Positions 40,946 to 48,743 of a stretch of DNA of 64,000 bases are shown here, piece by piece; the first letter of the stretch is position 1; every line of letters starts with the position of its first letter. The stretch is from the NCBI RefSeq assembly GCF_000428945.1, contig NZ_AUAX01000003.1:310001-374000 (forward strand), in the 5' to 3' direction. The position numbers and the translations under genes are program-made. The stretch comes from Hamadaea tsunoensis DSM 44101. Lineage in GTDB: Bacteria > Actinomycetota > Actinomycetes > Mycobacteriales > Micromonosporaceae. The notes below the pieces were generated by a model. The model was given only the letters and a program-made list of their open reading frames with translations. It searched no databases and was not told where the DNA came from.

Positions 40946-43128
40946 CGCTGGACCGCCCCCGCGGGGTCGGCCAGCTCAGCCGTCAGCTCGGTCAGGTCGT
41001 CGACCCGCCCGACCGGTTCGGCGCCGCGAAAGTTGGGCGGCTCCCCGGCGGGCGCGAGTGCGGGCAGCAGATCGGCGACGCGTACGGCGACGTCGTCGGC
41101 GATCGCCGAGGGCGGCAGGGTCGCGTCGAGCACCAGGTAGCGCTCCGGCGCCGCCTTCGCCAGCTCCAGGTACGCGCCCCGGACCCGGTCGTGGAACGAG
41201 ATCGCCTCGGATTCGAGCCGGTCGTGGCCCCGTCCTCGGGCGGCCACCCGGTCGAGCCCGATCCGGGGATCGAGGTCGAGCAGCACGGTCAGCGCCGGGG
41301 TGAGACCCTCGGTGGCCCAGTCCGACAGCTCGGCCAGCTCCTCGCGGCTGAGCGTCCGCCCCGCCCCCTGGTAAGCGAGCGAGCTGTCCACGTACCGGTC
41401 GCAGATGACGACCTCGCCCCGATCGAGGGCGGGCCGCACGACGTCGGCGACGTGATGGGCGCGGTCGGCCGCGTACAGCAGCGCCTCGGCCCGGGGCGTC
41501 GGTGCTTCGCCGCCCTCGGAGTGCGCGTCGAGCAGCAGTTTCCGGATGCGTACGCCCATCGGGGTCGCTCCCGGCTCGCGGGTCACGAGGACCGGGCGGC
41601 CCTGCTCGCGCAGCCGGTCGGCCAGCAGCGCGATCTGGGTGGACTTCCCGGCGCCCTCACCGCCCTCGAAGACGACGAAGAGTCCGGCCGGTCCCGCCTC
41701 GTCGAGCGGGGGCAGCGGCCGGCCCCGCATCGAGGCCCACACGTCCCTGAACACCGGTACGCCCGGCTTGTCGTCCATCTGGCGCAGCGCCCACACGGCG
41801 GCGAGCGTACCGAAGACGCCGGCGACGAACAGGAGGACACGCGTCGCCGAGATGGCGACGGTCGCCCCGAAGACGTGCACCTCGCGCGATCCGCCCGCGC
41901 CGACGAGCACGCCCGACATCGCGATGGCGAGCATGAGGACGACGCGTACGGAGGTCTGGACGAAGGCGAAGACGCGACCGCGTACCTCGTCCTCGACCTC
42001 GCCGCCGAGCAGCGTCGTACCGGACAGGAAGGCCATCCCGGCGCCCGAGCCGACCAGCAGCGTGCCGAAGGCGGCGATGCTCAGGTGCGGGGCCACGGAG
42101 AGCAGCCCGACCGACACCCCGGCCAGCCCGATGGACAGGCCGAACCAGCGCCGTCGGGACAGCGCGCCGACCAGCCGTGGACCGAGCGCGATGCCGAGCC
42201 CGAGGCCGATGAAGATCAAGCCGAAGAGCAGGTAGAACGTCGAATCGCCGCCGCTGAGGGACTTCGCGTAGAACTGCGCGGTGCCGATCACCAGACCGCC
42301 GGCCGCGAAGGCGCCCAGGATGCCGAGGACCAGCCCCCGCACCAACGGCGTACGCGCGACGTAGCGCCACCCGTCCGCGAACTGGCGCAGGATGCTCTCC
42401 TCCGGGCGTACGTGCTGGCCGTCGCGACCGCTGATCTCGCGGATGCCGAAGAAGACCACGATCGCGGTGGCGAGCCGGGACAGCGCGTTGAAGTACAGGG
42501 CGATCGTGGCCGCCTCGGTGCCGCCCGCCCCGCCGCCGGTGGCGGTCTCGAAGATCTGGTTCAGCCCGGCCAGGCCGAGGGCCGCGAGCACCGGCGTGAT
42601 GCCGTACGTGGTGATCAGCGTGAGCTGGTTGACCTCCTCCAGGCGCCGCTTGGGCACCAGGTTCGGCACCGCGGCCTCCTTGGCCGGGATCCAGATCAGC
42701 GTGATCGTCTCGATGAGGAAGGTCGCGACCGCCGCCCAGCCGATCTTGACGGCCGGGTTGTCGGCCTGCAGGGCGGCCAGCGGAATCGACGCGAACAGCA
42801 CGAACCGCAGCAGGTCGCAGATGACCATCGTGAAGCGACGGTCGAACCGGTCGGCGAGCACACCGGCCACCGGACCGAGGACGAGCGCGGGGAGCAGGCG
42901 TACCGCGATGACCGAGCCGAAGGCGAGGCCCTTGGCCGCCGAGCCGCTGACCTGGGCCGACGCGAACGTTGCGGTGGCGAGCAGGCCGAGCCAGTCACCG
43001 AGGGCGGCCGCTCCGAGCACGATCCAGAGCCGCCGGAACGGCCGGATACGCAGAATGGAGCCGGTCTCACCGGTCAAGGCGAACTCGATGGCCTCTTCCG
43101 CTGAGGCGGGCACGACTTCGGGCGCCAC
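40942..43128 (-). CDS. tmk: MFS-like membrane domain fused to thymidylate kinase
   Basis: A 728-aa two-part protein. Residues ~25-450 form an MFS-type membrane domain (about 10-12 segments; GVLADRFDRRF near 84). Residues ~480-690 are a complete dTMP kinase with Walker A FEGGEGAGKST (near 490), TREPGATPMG, and DRYVDSSLAYQG (near 577). It makes dTDP from dTMP. Such MFS-TMPK fusions are known in actinobacteria, but the role of the membrane part is unresolved. Start GTG 43128 is in frame with a conserved-looking N-terminus; the promoter is probably at 43230-43257. Confidence 0.9.
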   Translation of the reverse strand: MAPEVVPASAEEAIEFALTGETGSILRIRPFRRLWIVLGAAALGDWLGLLATATFASAQVSGSAAKGLAFGSVIAVRLLPALVLGPVAGVLADRFDRRFTMVICDLLRFVLFASIPLAALQADNPAVKIGWAAVATFLIETITLIWIPAKEAAVPNLVPKRRLEEVNQLTLITTYGITPVLAALGLAGLNQIFETATGGGAGGTEAATIALYFNALSRLATAIVVFFGIREISGRDGQHVRPEESILRQFADGWRYVARTPLVRGLVLGILGAFAAGGLVIGTAQFYAKSLSGGDSTFYLLFGLIFIGLGLGIALGPRLVGALSRRRWFGLSIGLAGVSVGLLSVAPHLSIAAFGTLLVGSGAGMAFLSGTTLLGGEVEDEVRGRVFAFVQTSVRVVLMLAIAMSGVLVGAGGSREVHVFGATVAISATRVLLFVAGVFGTLAAVWALRQMDDKPGVPVFRDVWASMRGRPLPPLDEAGPAGLFVVFEGGEGAGKSTQIALLADRLREQGRPVLVTREPGATPMGVRIRKLLLDAHSEGGEAPTPRAEALLYAADRAHHVADVVRPALDRGEVVICDRYVDSSLAYQGAGRTLSREELAELSDWATEGLTPALTVLLDLDPRIGLDRVAARGRGHDRLESEAISFHDRVRGAYLELAKAAPERYLVLDATLPPSAIADDVAVRVADLLPALAPAGEPPNFRGAEPVGRVDDLTELTAELADPAGAVQR

Positions 43129-43202
43129 CGGGTCGTGCGCCCGACCGCCCGCTTCCGACCGCCCGCGTGCTTGCTTCCCGATGGTCGTCCTCCACCCCGC
43201 CT

Positions 43203-43257
43203 GCCCGCTTTCGCGGGCGCCTGGGGATCACTTTAACCGTCCGTTACCCGGCGTCCA
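43203..43257 (-). promoter_or_regulatory. Candidate tmk promoter and leader hairpin
   Basis: On the minus strand TGGACG (43252-43257) and TAAAGT (43230-43235) are separated by 16 nt. Downstream, GCCCGC-TTTC-GCGGGC (43203-43218) is a small perfect hairpin in the roughly 100-nt leader. Confidence 0.4.
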
Positions 43258-43342
43258 CGGGAAAGGCGACCCGGACGTAACCCGGATCTCGGTGGCCGTG
43301 ATCCCCGCCGGGTGTGACGCCCATGGGCGCTCCCCGGACGGG

Positions 43343-43975
43343 TCAGCTCTGGCCCACGTGCCGGTGGAGGTACTCGCGCACGAGCGCCTTCGCCTCCCGC
43401 AGGACGGCTTCGTCGCCCTCGGGCTGGCGCCGGAACGCCAGCTTGATCAGGGCGTCCGCCGACTCCACGGCGATGACCAGGGCGAAGCGCAGACGCGGCT
43501 CGTCGGTCACCGAGTGGTAGCGCACCAGCAGGTCGGCCAGGTGATCGGCGATGACCTCGTTGTTGTCGCGTTCGGCGTCGATGAGGTGCACGTCCACCAC
43601 GTCGCCGAAGTGCAGGGTACGGAAGCCGGGCACCCTGCGGTGCAGCTCGATGTACTCCTCGATGCCCGCGTCGACGCCGTCCCACCAGTCCGTCAGCTCG
43701 CCGGCCGGGATGCGCTCGGCCAGCCGGGCCAGGTACGCCTCCACGTTACGCAGGGTCAACGCCTGAACGATGGCCCGCTTGTCCGGGAAGAACTGGTAGA
43801 CCGAACCGATGGCCACGCCCGCCCGCTCGGCGAGCAGCGTCGTCGTGAGGCCCTCGTAACCGACCTCATCGATCAGCTCGGCGCACGCGTCGAGCATCCG
43901 CTGCACACGCGCCACGCTGCGCCCTTGCACCGGCACCCTGCGTAGCGGCCGGGTCGTAACGGCTGGTGTTGTCAC
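43343..43975 (-). CDS. TetR family transcriptional regulator
   Basis: A 210-aa regulator. The N-terminal helix-turn-helix (about 20-66) includes RMLDACAELIDEVGYEGLTT and the recognition part AGVAIGSVYQFFPDKRAIV. The C-terminal ligand-binding half is helical and has no recognisable specificity. The GTG at 43975 has AAGGAG 7 nt upstream. It lies downstream of topA and upstream of tmk; its targets are unknown, perhaps only itself through the inverted repeat at 44037-44052. Confidence 0.88.
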   Translation of the reverse strand: MTTPAVTTRPLRRVPVQGRSVARVQRMLDACAELIDEVGYEGLTTTLLAERAGVAIGSVYQFFPDKRAIVQALTLRNVEAYLARLAERIPAGELTDWWDGVDAGIEEYIELHRRVPGFRTLHFGDVVDVHLIDAERDNNEVIADHLADLLVRYHSVTDEPRLRFALVIAVESADALIKLAFRRQPEGDEAVLREAKALVREYLHRHVGQS

Positions 43976-44031
43976 TCGCCGCTCCTTCGCAACTGCGCCG
44001 TCCGCCTCCCGGCGGCGACGCTGAAACCGAA

Positions 44032-44052
44032 ACTCTACTCGGAGCAACGAGT
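44032..44052 (-). promoter_or_regulatory. Candidate -10 and operator of the tetR-type gene
   Basis: TAGAGT (minus strand, 44032-44037) abuts an inverted repeat ACTCG-N6-CGAGT (44037-44052). Position and size fit a TetR autoregulatory site. Confidence 0.4.
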
Positions 44053-44072
44053 CCGCGGGCGCAACGGCTCTG

Positions 44073-46865
44073 CTACTCGGCGTTCTTCTTTGCCACCGCC
44101 TTCTTGGGGGCGGCCTTCTTCGCCGCGGTGGTCTTCGCGGCCGCCTTCTTCGCGGTGGCTTTCTTGGCCGTCGTCTTCTTGGCGGCCGTCGTCCCCGTGG
44201 CCTTGGCGGCGGCCGCCTTCTTCGCCGGCGCGGCCTTCTTGGCGACGGCCTTCTTCGGGGCCGGTCCCTTCGCCCGCTTCTCGGAAAGCATCTCCGACGC
44301 CTGCTCGATCGTCAGCGACTCGGGCGTCTGCCCGCGCCGCAGCGACGCGTTCACCTCGCCGTCGGTGACGTATGGGCCGAACCGGCCTTCCTTGATCACC
44401 ATCGGCTTGTCGGTGAGCGGGTCGACGCCCATCTCCCGCAGGGGCGGCGCGGCGGCGCGGCGGCCCCGCTGCTTCGGCGCGGCCAGCAGCGTGAGCGCCT
44501 GTTCCAGCGTCACGGTGAACAGCTGGTCCTCGCTCTCCAGCGACCGGGAGTCCTTGTCCCGCTCGATGTAGGGCCCGTACCGGCCGTTGCGCGCGAAGAT
44601 CTCCACGCCGTTCTCGTCCTTGCCGACCAGCCGGGGCAGGCTGAGCAGCTGCAGCGCCTGCTCCAGGGTCAGCAGCTCGGGCGTCTGCGTCTTCAGCAGC
44701 GAGGAGTTGGTCTCCCCCGACGACACGTACGGACCGAAGCGGCCGGACTTGAGCACGACGGGCTCGCCGGTCTGCGGGTGCTCGCCGAGCTTGCGCTCGC
44801 CGCCGCCACCGAGGAACAGCTCGTCGACCTTCTCCGGGGTCAGCTCGTCCGGCGCGATCCCGTCCGGGATGGACACCCGGTCGCCGTCGGCGGCCGATTC
44901 CGCGTCCGGGTCGGCGTCCGCGCCGTTGCCGCCCCGCTGGATGTACGGGCCGTAGCGGCCGACGCGGACGACCACGTCGCGGCCGGCGTCGTCGGTGAAC
45001 AGCGGGATCGAGTTGACCTCCCGGGCGTCGATCTCGCCCAGCTGCTCGGTCACCAGCTTCTTCAGACCGCCTGCGGCGGCCACCGAACCCTCGCCCGCGC
45101 TCGGCGAGCCGAAATAGAACGAGGTCAGGAACTCCAGGCTGGACGCGTCGCCACCGGCGATGTGGTCCAGCTCGTCCTCCATCGCGGCGGTGAAGTCGTA
45201 GTCGACCAGCCGCGGGTAGTGCCGCTCCAGCAGGCCCACCACGGCGAACGCGAGGAAGCTCGGGACCAGCGCCTGGCCCTTCTTCAACACGTAGCCGCGG
45301 TCCTGGATCGTCTGCATGATCGAGGCGTACGTGGAGGGGCGGCCGATGCCCAGCTCCTCCAGCGCCTTGACCAGCGACGCCTCCGTATAGCGGGACGGCG
45401 GCTGGGTCGTGTGGCCGAGCGGGGTGAGCCCGTCCTCGGTCAGCTTCTGGTCCTTGACCAGCGGCGGGAGCTTCGCCTCGCCGTCGTCGTCGGTCTCCTC
45501 GTCGGTGGACTCGACGTAGACCCGCAGGAAGCCCGGGTCGGTGATCGTCCGGCCGGTCGCGCCGAAGTCGCACTCCTCGTTCGCCGCGGTCACCGCGCGG
45601 ATCCGGGCGCTGACCGTGACGCCGACCGCGTCACCCATCTGCGAGGCGAGCGTACGCTTCCAGATCAGCTCGTAGAGCTTGAACTCCTCGACGGAGACCT
45701 CGCGGGCGATCTCGGCGGGCGTACGGAACGTGTCGCCGGCGGGGCGGATGGCCTCGTGCGCCTCCTGGGCGTTCTTCACCTTGCCGGTGTAGCGGCGGGC
45801 CTGCGGCGGTACGCTCGCCGGCCCGTACAGCTCGGCGATCTGCTGGCGGGCGGCGGTGAGGGCCGACTCGGAGAGGTTCACCGAGTCGGTACGCATATAC
45901 GTGATGTAGCCGTTCTCGTAGAGCCGCTGGGCCGTCCGCATCGTCTGGGCGGACGAGAACCGCATCTTCCGAGCGGCCTCCTGCTGGAGCGTCGAGGTGA
46001 TGAAGGGCGCGGCCGGCTTGCGCCGGTACGGCTTCTCCTCGACCCGGGTGACCGTGAACGGGCGGTCGTCCAGCCGGGCGGCCAGCCCGCGGGCGGCCTG
46101 CTCGTCGAGGTGGACGACGTCACCGCGTACGCGGCCGGTGGTCGGCTCGAAGTCCTTGCCGGACGCGATCCGGTCGCCGTCCAGCGCGATGAGGGTGGCA
46201 TCGAAGGTGCCGCCGGTGGCGACCAGGCGCGCGACGATGTCCCAGTAGGTGGCCGAGCGGAAGGCCATGCGCTGCCGCTCGCGTTCCACGACGATCCGGG
46301 TGGCGACGGACTGTACGCGGCCCGCGCTCGTGCCCCGGGCGACCTTCTTCCACAGCACCTGTGACACGTCGTAGCCGTAGAGCCGGTCGACGATGCGCCG
46401 GGTCTCCTGCGCGTCGACGAGGTCCTGGTCGATCTCGCGCGGGTTGGCGACGGCGGCCTGGATGGCGTTGCGCGTGATCTCGTGGAAGACCATCCGCTTG
46501 ACCGGGATCTTCGGCTTCAGCGTCTCGGCCAGGTGCCACGCGATGGCCTCGCCCTCGCGGTCCTCGTCTGTCGCCAGATAGAGCTCGTCGGCGTCCTTCA
46601 GCAGGGCCTTGAGCTTGGTGACGTGCTTGGCCCGGTCCGGATTGACGATATATATGGGAGCGAAGCCGTGGTCGACGTCGACACCCAGGTACGCCCAGGG
46701 CTCCTTCTTGTACTTGTCCGGCAGCTGCTTCGCACCGGCGGGGAGGTCACGGATGTGGCCCAGGCTGGCTTCCACGACGTAACCCGGGCCCAGGTAGCCC
46801 GAGATCGTCTTCGCCTTCGCCGGGGACTCGACGATGACCAGTCGGTTCTTGGCGGCTGTCGGCAC
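44073..46865 (-). CDS. topA: DNA topoisomerase I (type IA) with Lys-rich tail
   Basis: A 930-aa topoisomerase. TOPRIM domain LVIVESPAKAKTI near 8 and TDEDREGEAIAWHL near 102; active-site Tyr in YITYMRTDSVN near 332; several C-terminal repeats of the FGPYVS/RYGPYI type (about 590-850). The tail (about 860-930) is an AAKKTTAKKA-like Lys/Ala repeat with no zinc fingers, the actinobacterial form that aids DNA binding and processivity. Relaxes negative supercoils. GGAGAGG lies 5 nt before the GTG at 46865. Confidence 0.96.
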   Translation of the reverse strand: MPTAAKNRLVIVESPAKAKTISGYLGPGYVVEASLGHIRDLPAGAKQLPDKYKKEPWAYLGVDVDHGFAPIYIVNPDRAKHVTKLKALLKDADELYLATDEDREGEAIAWHLAETLKPKIPVKRMVFHEITRNAIQAAVANPREIDQDLVDAQETRRIVDRLYGYDVSQVLWKKVARGTSAGRVQSVATRIVVERERQRMAFRSATYWDIVARLVATGGTFDATLIALDGDRIASGKDFEPTTGRVRGDVVHLDEQAARGLAARLDDRPFTVTRVEEKPYRRKPAAPFITSTLQQEAARKMRFSSAQTMRTAQRLYENGYITYMRTDSVNLSESALTAARQQIAELYGPASVPPQARRYTGKVKNAQEAHEAIRPAGDTFRTPAEIAREVSVEEFKLYELIWKRTLASQMGDAVGVTVSARIRAVTAANEECDFGATGRTITDPGFLRVYVESTDEETDDDGEAKLPPLVKDQKLTEDGLTPLGHTTQPPSRYTEASLVKALEELGIGRPSTYASIMQTIQDRGYVLKKGQALVPSFLAFAVVGLLERHYPRLVDYDFTAAMEDELDHIAGGDASSLEFLTSFYFGSPSAGEGSVAAAGGLKKLVTEQLGEIDAREVNSIPLFTDDAGRDVVVRVGRYGPYIQRGGNGADADPDAESAADGDRVSIPDGIAPDELTPEKVDELFLGGGGERKLGEHPQTGEPVVLKSGRFGPYVSSGETNSSLLKTQTPELLTLEQALQLLSLPRLVGKDENGVEIFARNGRYGPYIERDKDSRSLESEDQLFTVTLEQALTLLAAPKQRGRRAAAPPLREMGVDPLTDKPMVIKEGRFGPYVTDGEVNASLRRGQTPESLTIEQASEMLSEKRAKGPAPKKAVAKKAAPAKKAAAAKATGTTAAKKTTAKKATAKKAAAKTTAAKKAAPKKAVAKKNAE

Positions 46866-47159
46866 GGCACCTCTCCGCAGTGGCTGGTGTGCCGACCGGA
46901 GTGACCCGGCCGGGTGGGCGTTGTGGCCCGCAGGATGTCCAAGGTAACGCGCTGGCACGAAGCGGTCGCGAAGCGACCCCTGCCGGGCGCGCCAAATGCT
47001 ACGGCTCAGCTCCGCCGTCCGGTCGCGCGCCCCATCGACGCGCGGTCACATCTTCGTGACTCAGGCCACGATACTGCGCTGACGAATCCGGACAAGAAAG
47101 CATGAGTTACTCATTATGACGAGACACGCCTCACGTTGTCGAACGGGACCGGTCCGGCG
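46866..47159. other. Intergenic region upstream of topA
   Basis: 294 bp with no convincing gene. It should contain the topA promoter; a TTACCT at about 46943-46948 (minus strand) is a candidate -10. A perfect GGTCGC-TTC-GCGACC hairpin (46963-46977) and an AT-rich spot around 47103-47125 are the only structures noted. topA promoters are commonly supercoiling-sensitive, but that cannot be read here. Confidence 0.35.
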
Positions 47160-48041
47160 CTACGCGGGCCACGCGTCCGGGGGGACGGCCGGCAGCGGCT
47201 CGCCGATCAATTCCGCGAACCGGCGTATCCGGCGGCGGCCGGAGATCCGCAGCGCCGGACCCCGGACCGGCTCGGCCGGGGGCAGCACGGACGCGACCGC
47301 CTCCGGCTCGCCCTCCAGCACCGTCTCGGCCACAGGCTCGTCCCTGGGCTGATCGATGAGCTCATCCATGGGCTCATCGATGTGTTCGTCCACGATTTCG
47401 TCCATGGATCCGTCCGAAATCCGACCCTCCCGGTCGTCCGGGTCAGTCCCGTCGATGACCGTCTCGCCGGCTTCGAGGGCTTCGACCAGCGCCTCCGTAC
47501 GCTGTCGCGGCACCGCCCGCTCCCGTCGGGTGATCATCGTGACCTCGGCGGGGAAGCCGAGGATCGCGAGCGCCCGGACGGCCGGCTTCCAGCACGCCTC
47601 GTCGTTCGCGCCCAGCCGGAGCAGCAGCTCGGAGGAGTCGGGCGAGGCCTGACCGGCAGCGGTGAACCACAACCGCAGGCGTACGCCGTCGAGCAGGAAA
47701 CCGCCCGGCGGAGCCTTGACGGCGCCCTTCAGCCAGATGGCCGACAGCGGAGCGAGGACGCCGGCGTACGCGGTGCGGACCCCGAAGTGTCCTTCCACAC
47801 TCGACGGCTCCCACTGCATCCCCAGCCCGCGCAGGCCCAGCTCGGCCGCGAGTGCGTGCACCCGCCACGGCGCGTCGACGACGACCGACACGCGGGCGGT
47901 GCCGCCCATGCGTACCACCTGGCCGGGGCCGATGAGCAGGCCGGACAGGTCGGCCGGGGACGGGTCGGCGGCCCCCGCGGCGAAGATCGGCAGCTGGCCG
48001 CTCCGGCGCCGGACGGTCACCTCGGCCTGCGCTACTGACAT
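47160..48041 (-). CDS. Hypothetical protein with acidic tetrapeptide-repeat linker
   Basis: A 293-aa soluble protein. Residues ~1-185 form a mixed alpha/beta domain with many Val/Leu strands (for example RMGGTARVSVVVDAPWRVHA near 44). Residues 214-237 are six acidic tetrapeptides (DEIV, DEHI, DEPM, DELI, DQPR, DEPV), followed by a basic C-terminal motif ISGRRRIRRFAELIGEPLP. I recognise no family. Its ATG lies inside the end of the upstream lipoprotein gene (10-bp overlap), so the two are co-transcribed. Confidence 0.78.
   Translation of the reverse strand: MSVAQAEVTVRRRSGQLPIFAAGAADPSPADLSGLLIGPGQVVRMGGTARVSVVVDAPWRVHALAAELGLRGLGMQWEPSSVEGHFGVRTAYAGVLAPLSAIWLKGAVKAPPGGFLLDGVRLRLWFTAAGQASPDSSELLLRLGANDEACWKPAVRALAILGFPAEVTMITRRERAVPRQRTEALVEALEAGETVIDGTDPDDREGRISDGSMDEIVDEHIDEPMDELIDQPRDEPVAETVLEGEPEAVASVLPPAEPVRGPALRISGRRRIRRFAELIGEPLPAVPPDAWPA
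47331..47402. repeat. Degenerate 12-bp repeat coding an acidic linker
   Basis: Six consecutive 12-bp units encode D-E/Q-x-x tetrapeptides. DNA identity between units is partial (recurrent TCATCG/TCGTCC words on the plus strand), suggesting old expansion and drift. Confidence 0.6.
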
Positions 48042-48562
48042 TCGGGGACCTCGTCGAACGCCTTGCGGAGTTCCACGGAGTCCAGTCGCGTGACGTCCGG
48101 CGAGCTCTGCTGCCATTCGGTGTTGAGCGTGTTGAGCACGCCCGCCACACCGTCGGAGAACGTCTTGGGGTCGCTCGAGGTCAGCCCGCCGATGCCCGTC
48201 TTCGCATGCCCGTACGCGTCGCGTACGGCGGTCAGCGTGGCGACGAAGCCCTGGGCGATCGTGCGGCCGTTGGCGACGTCGGGAATGCCGGCCGCCTCCA
48301 CCTTGGACCGGGCGGCGTCGGTCGTCTTCTCGGCCCCGTCGAACAGGCGGACCAGGTTCTCCTTCGCCTGCGCCGGATTGGGGGCGGCGTTCGCCTGCTC
48401 CTGCGCCTTGGTCGTCAGGTTGCCGAGTTCCGTCCGCCACGGTTGCAGGGCGGTGCACACACTCGCCGCCCAGACCCGTGCGGGAGGGCCGCCACCGCAG
48501 GCGGTCAACAGGGTCGAGGCGAGGAGGGCCACCGCCGCGAGCCCGGGCGCGCACCTTCGCAT
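48032..48562 (-). CDS. Putative lipoprotein
   Basis: A 176-aa exported protein. The lipobox LTAC (Cys near 22) ends a clear signal peptide. The mature part is helical with a possible coiled-coil, NLTTKAQEQANAAPNPAQAK near 48, and two further cysteines (near 37 and 175) that could pair. No family is recognised. A TACGCT box ends 7 nt before the ATG (leaderless). It is coupled to the acidic-linker protein gene downstream. Confidence 0.8.
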   Translation of the reverse strand: MRRCAPGLAAVALLASTLLTACGGGPPARVWAASVCTALQPWRTELGNLTTKAQEQANAAPNPAQAKENLVRLFDGAEKTTDAARSKVEAAGIPDVANGRTIAQGFVATLTAVRDAYGHAKTGIGGLTSSDPKTFSDGVAGVLNTLNTEWQQSSPDVTRLDSVELRKAFDEVPECQ

Positions 48563-48685
48563 GGGTAGCAGCGTACGACGAATCGCACACGCGTGCTACG
48601 CCGTCACGCGTACTGGGCGACTCTGGGTGCATTCACGACAGTCCGCCTGGCCGGCAGATGCACGCAGAGTGAGATCGATGGCGAG

Positions 48686-48729
48686 AAAAACGACACCCGC
48701 CGGACTCCGGAGAGCCCGACGGGTGTCGT
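48686..48729 (-). terminator. Intrinsic terminator of hppA
   Basis: On the minus strand CGGGTGT-type arms ACGACACCCG (48690-48699) and CGGGTGTCGT (48720-48729) form a 10-bp stem, followed at once by TTTTT (48686-48690). It lies just beyond the hppA stop codon. Confidence 0.85.
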
Positions 48730-48743
48730 GGGTTCAGCGGCTG

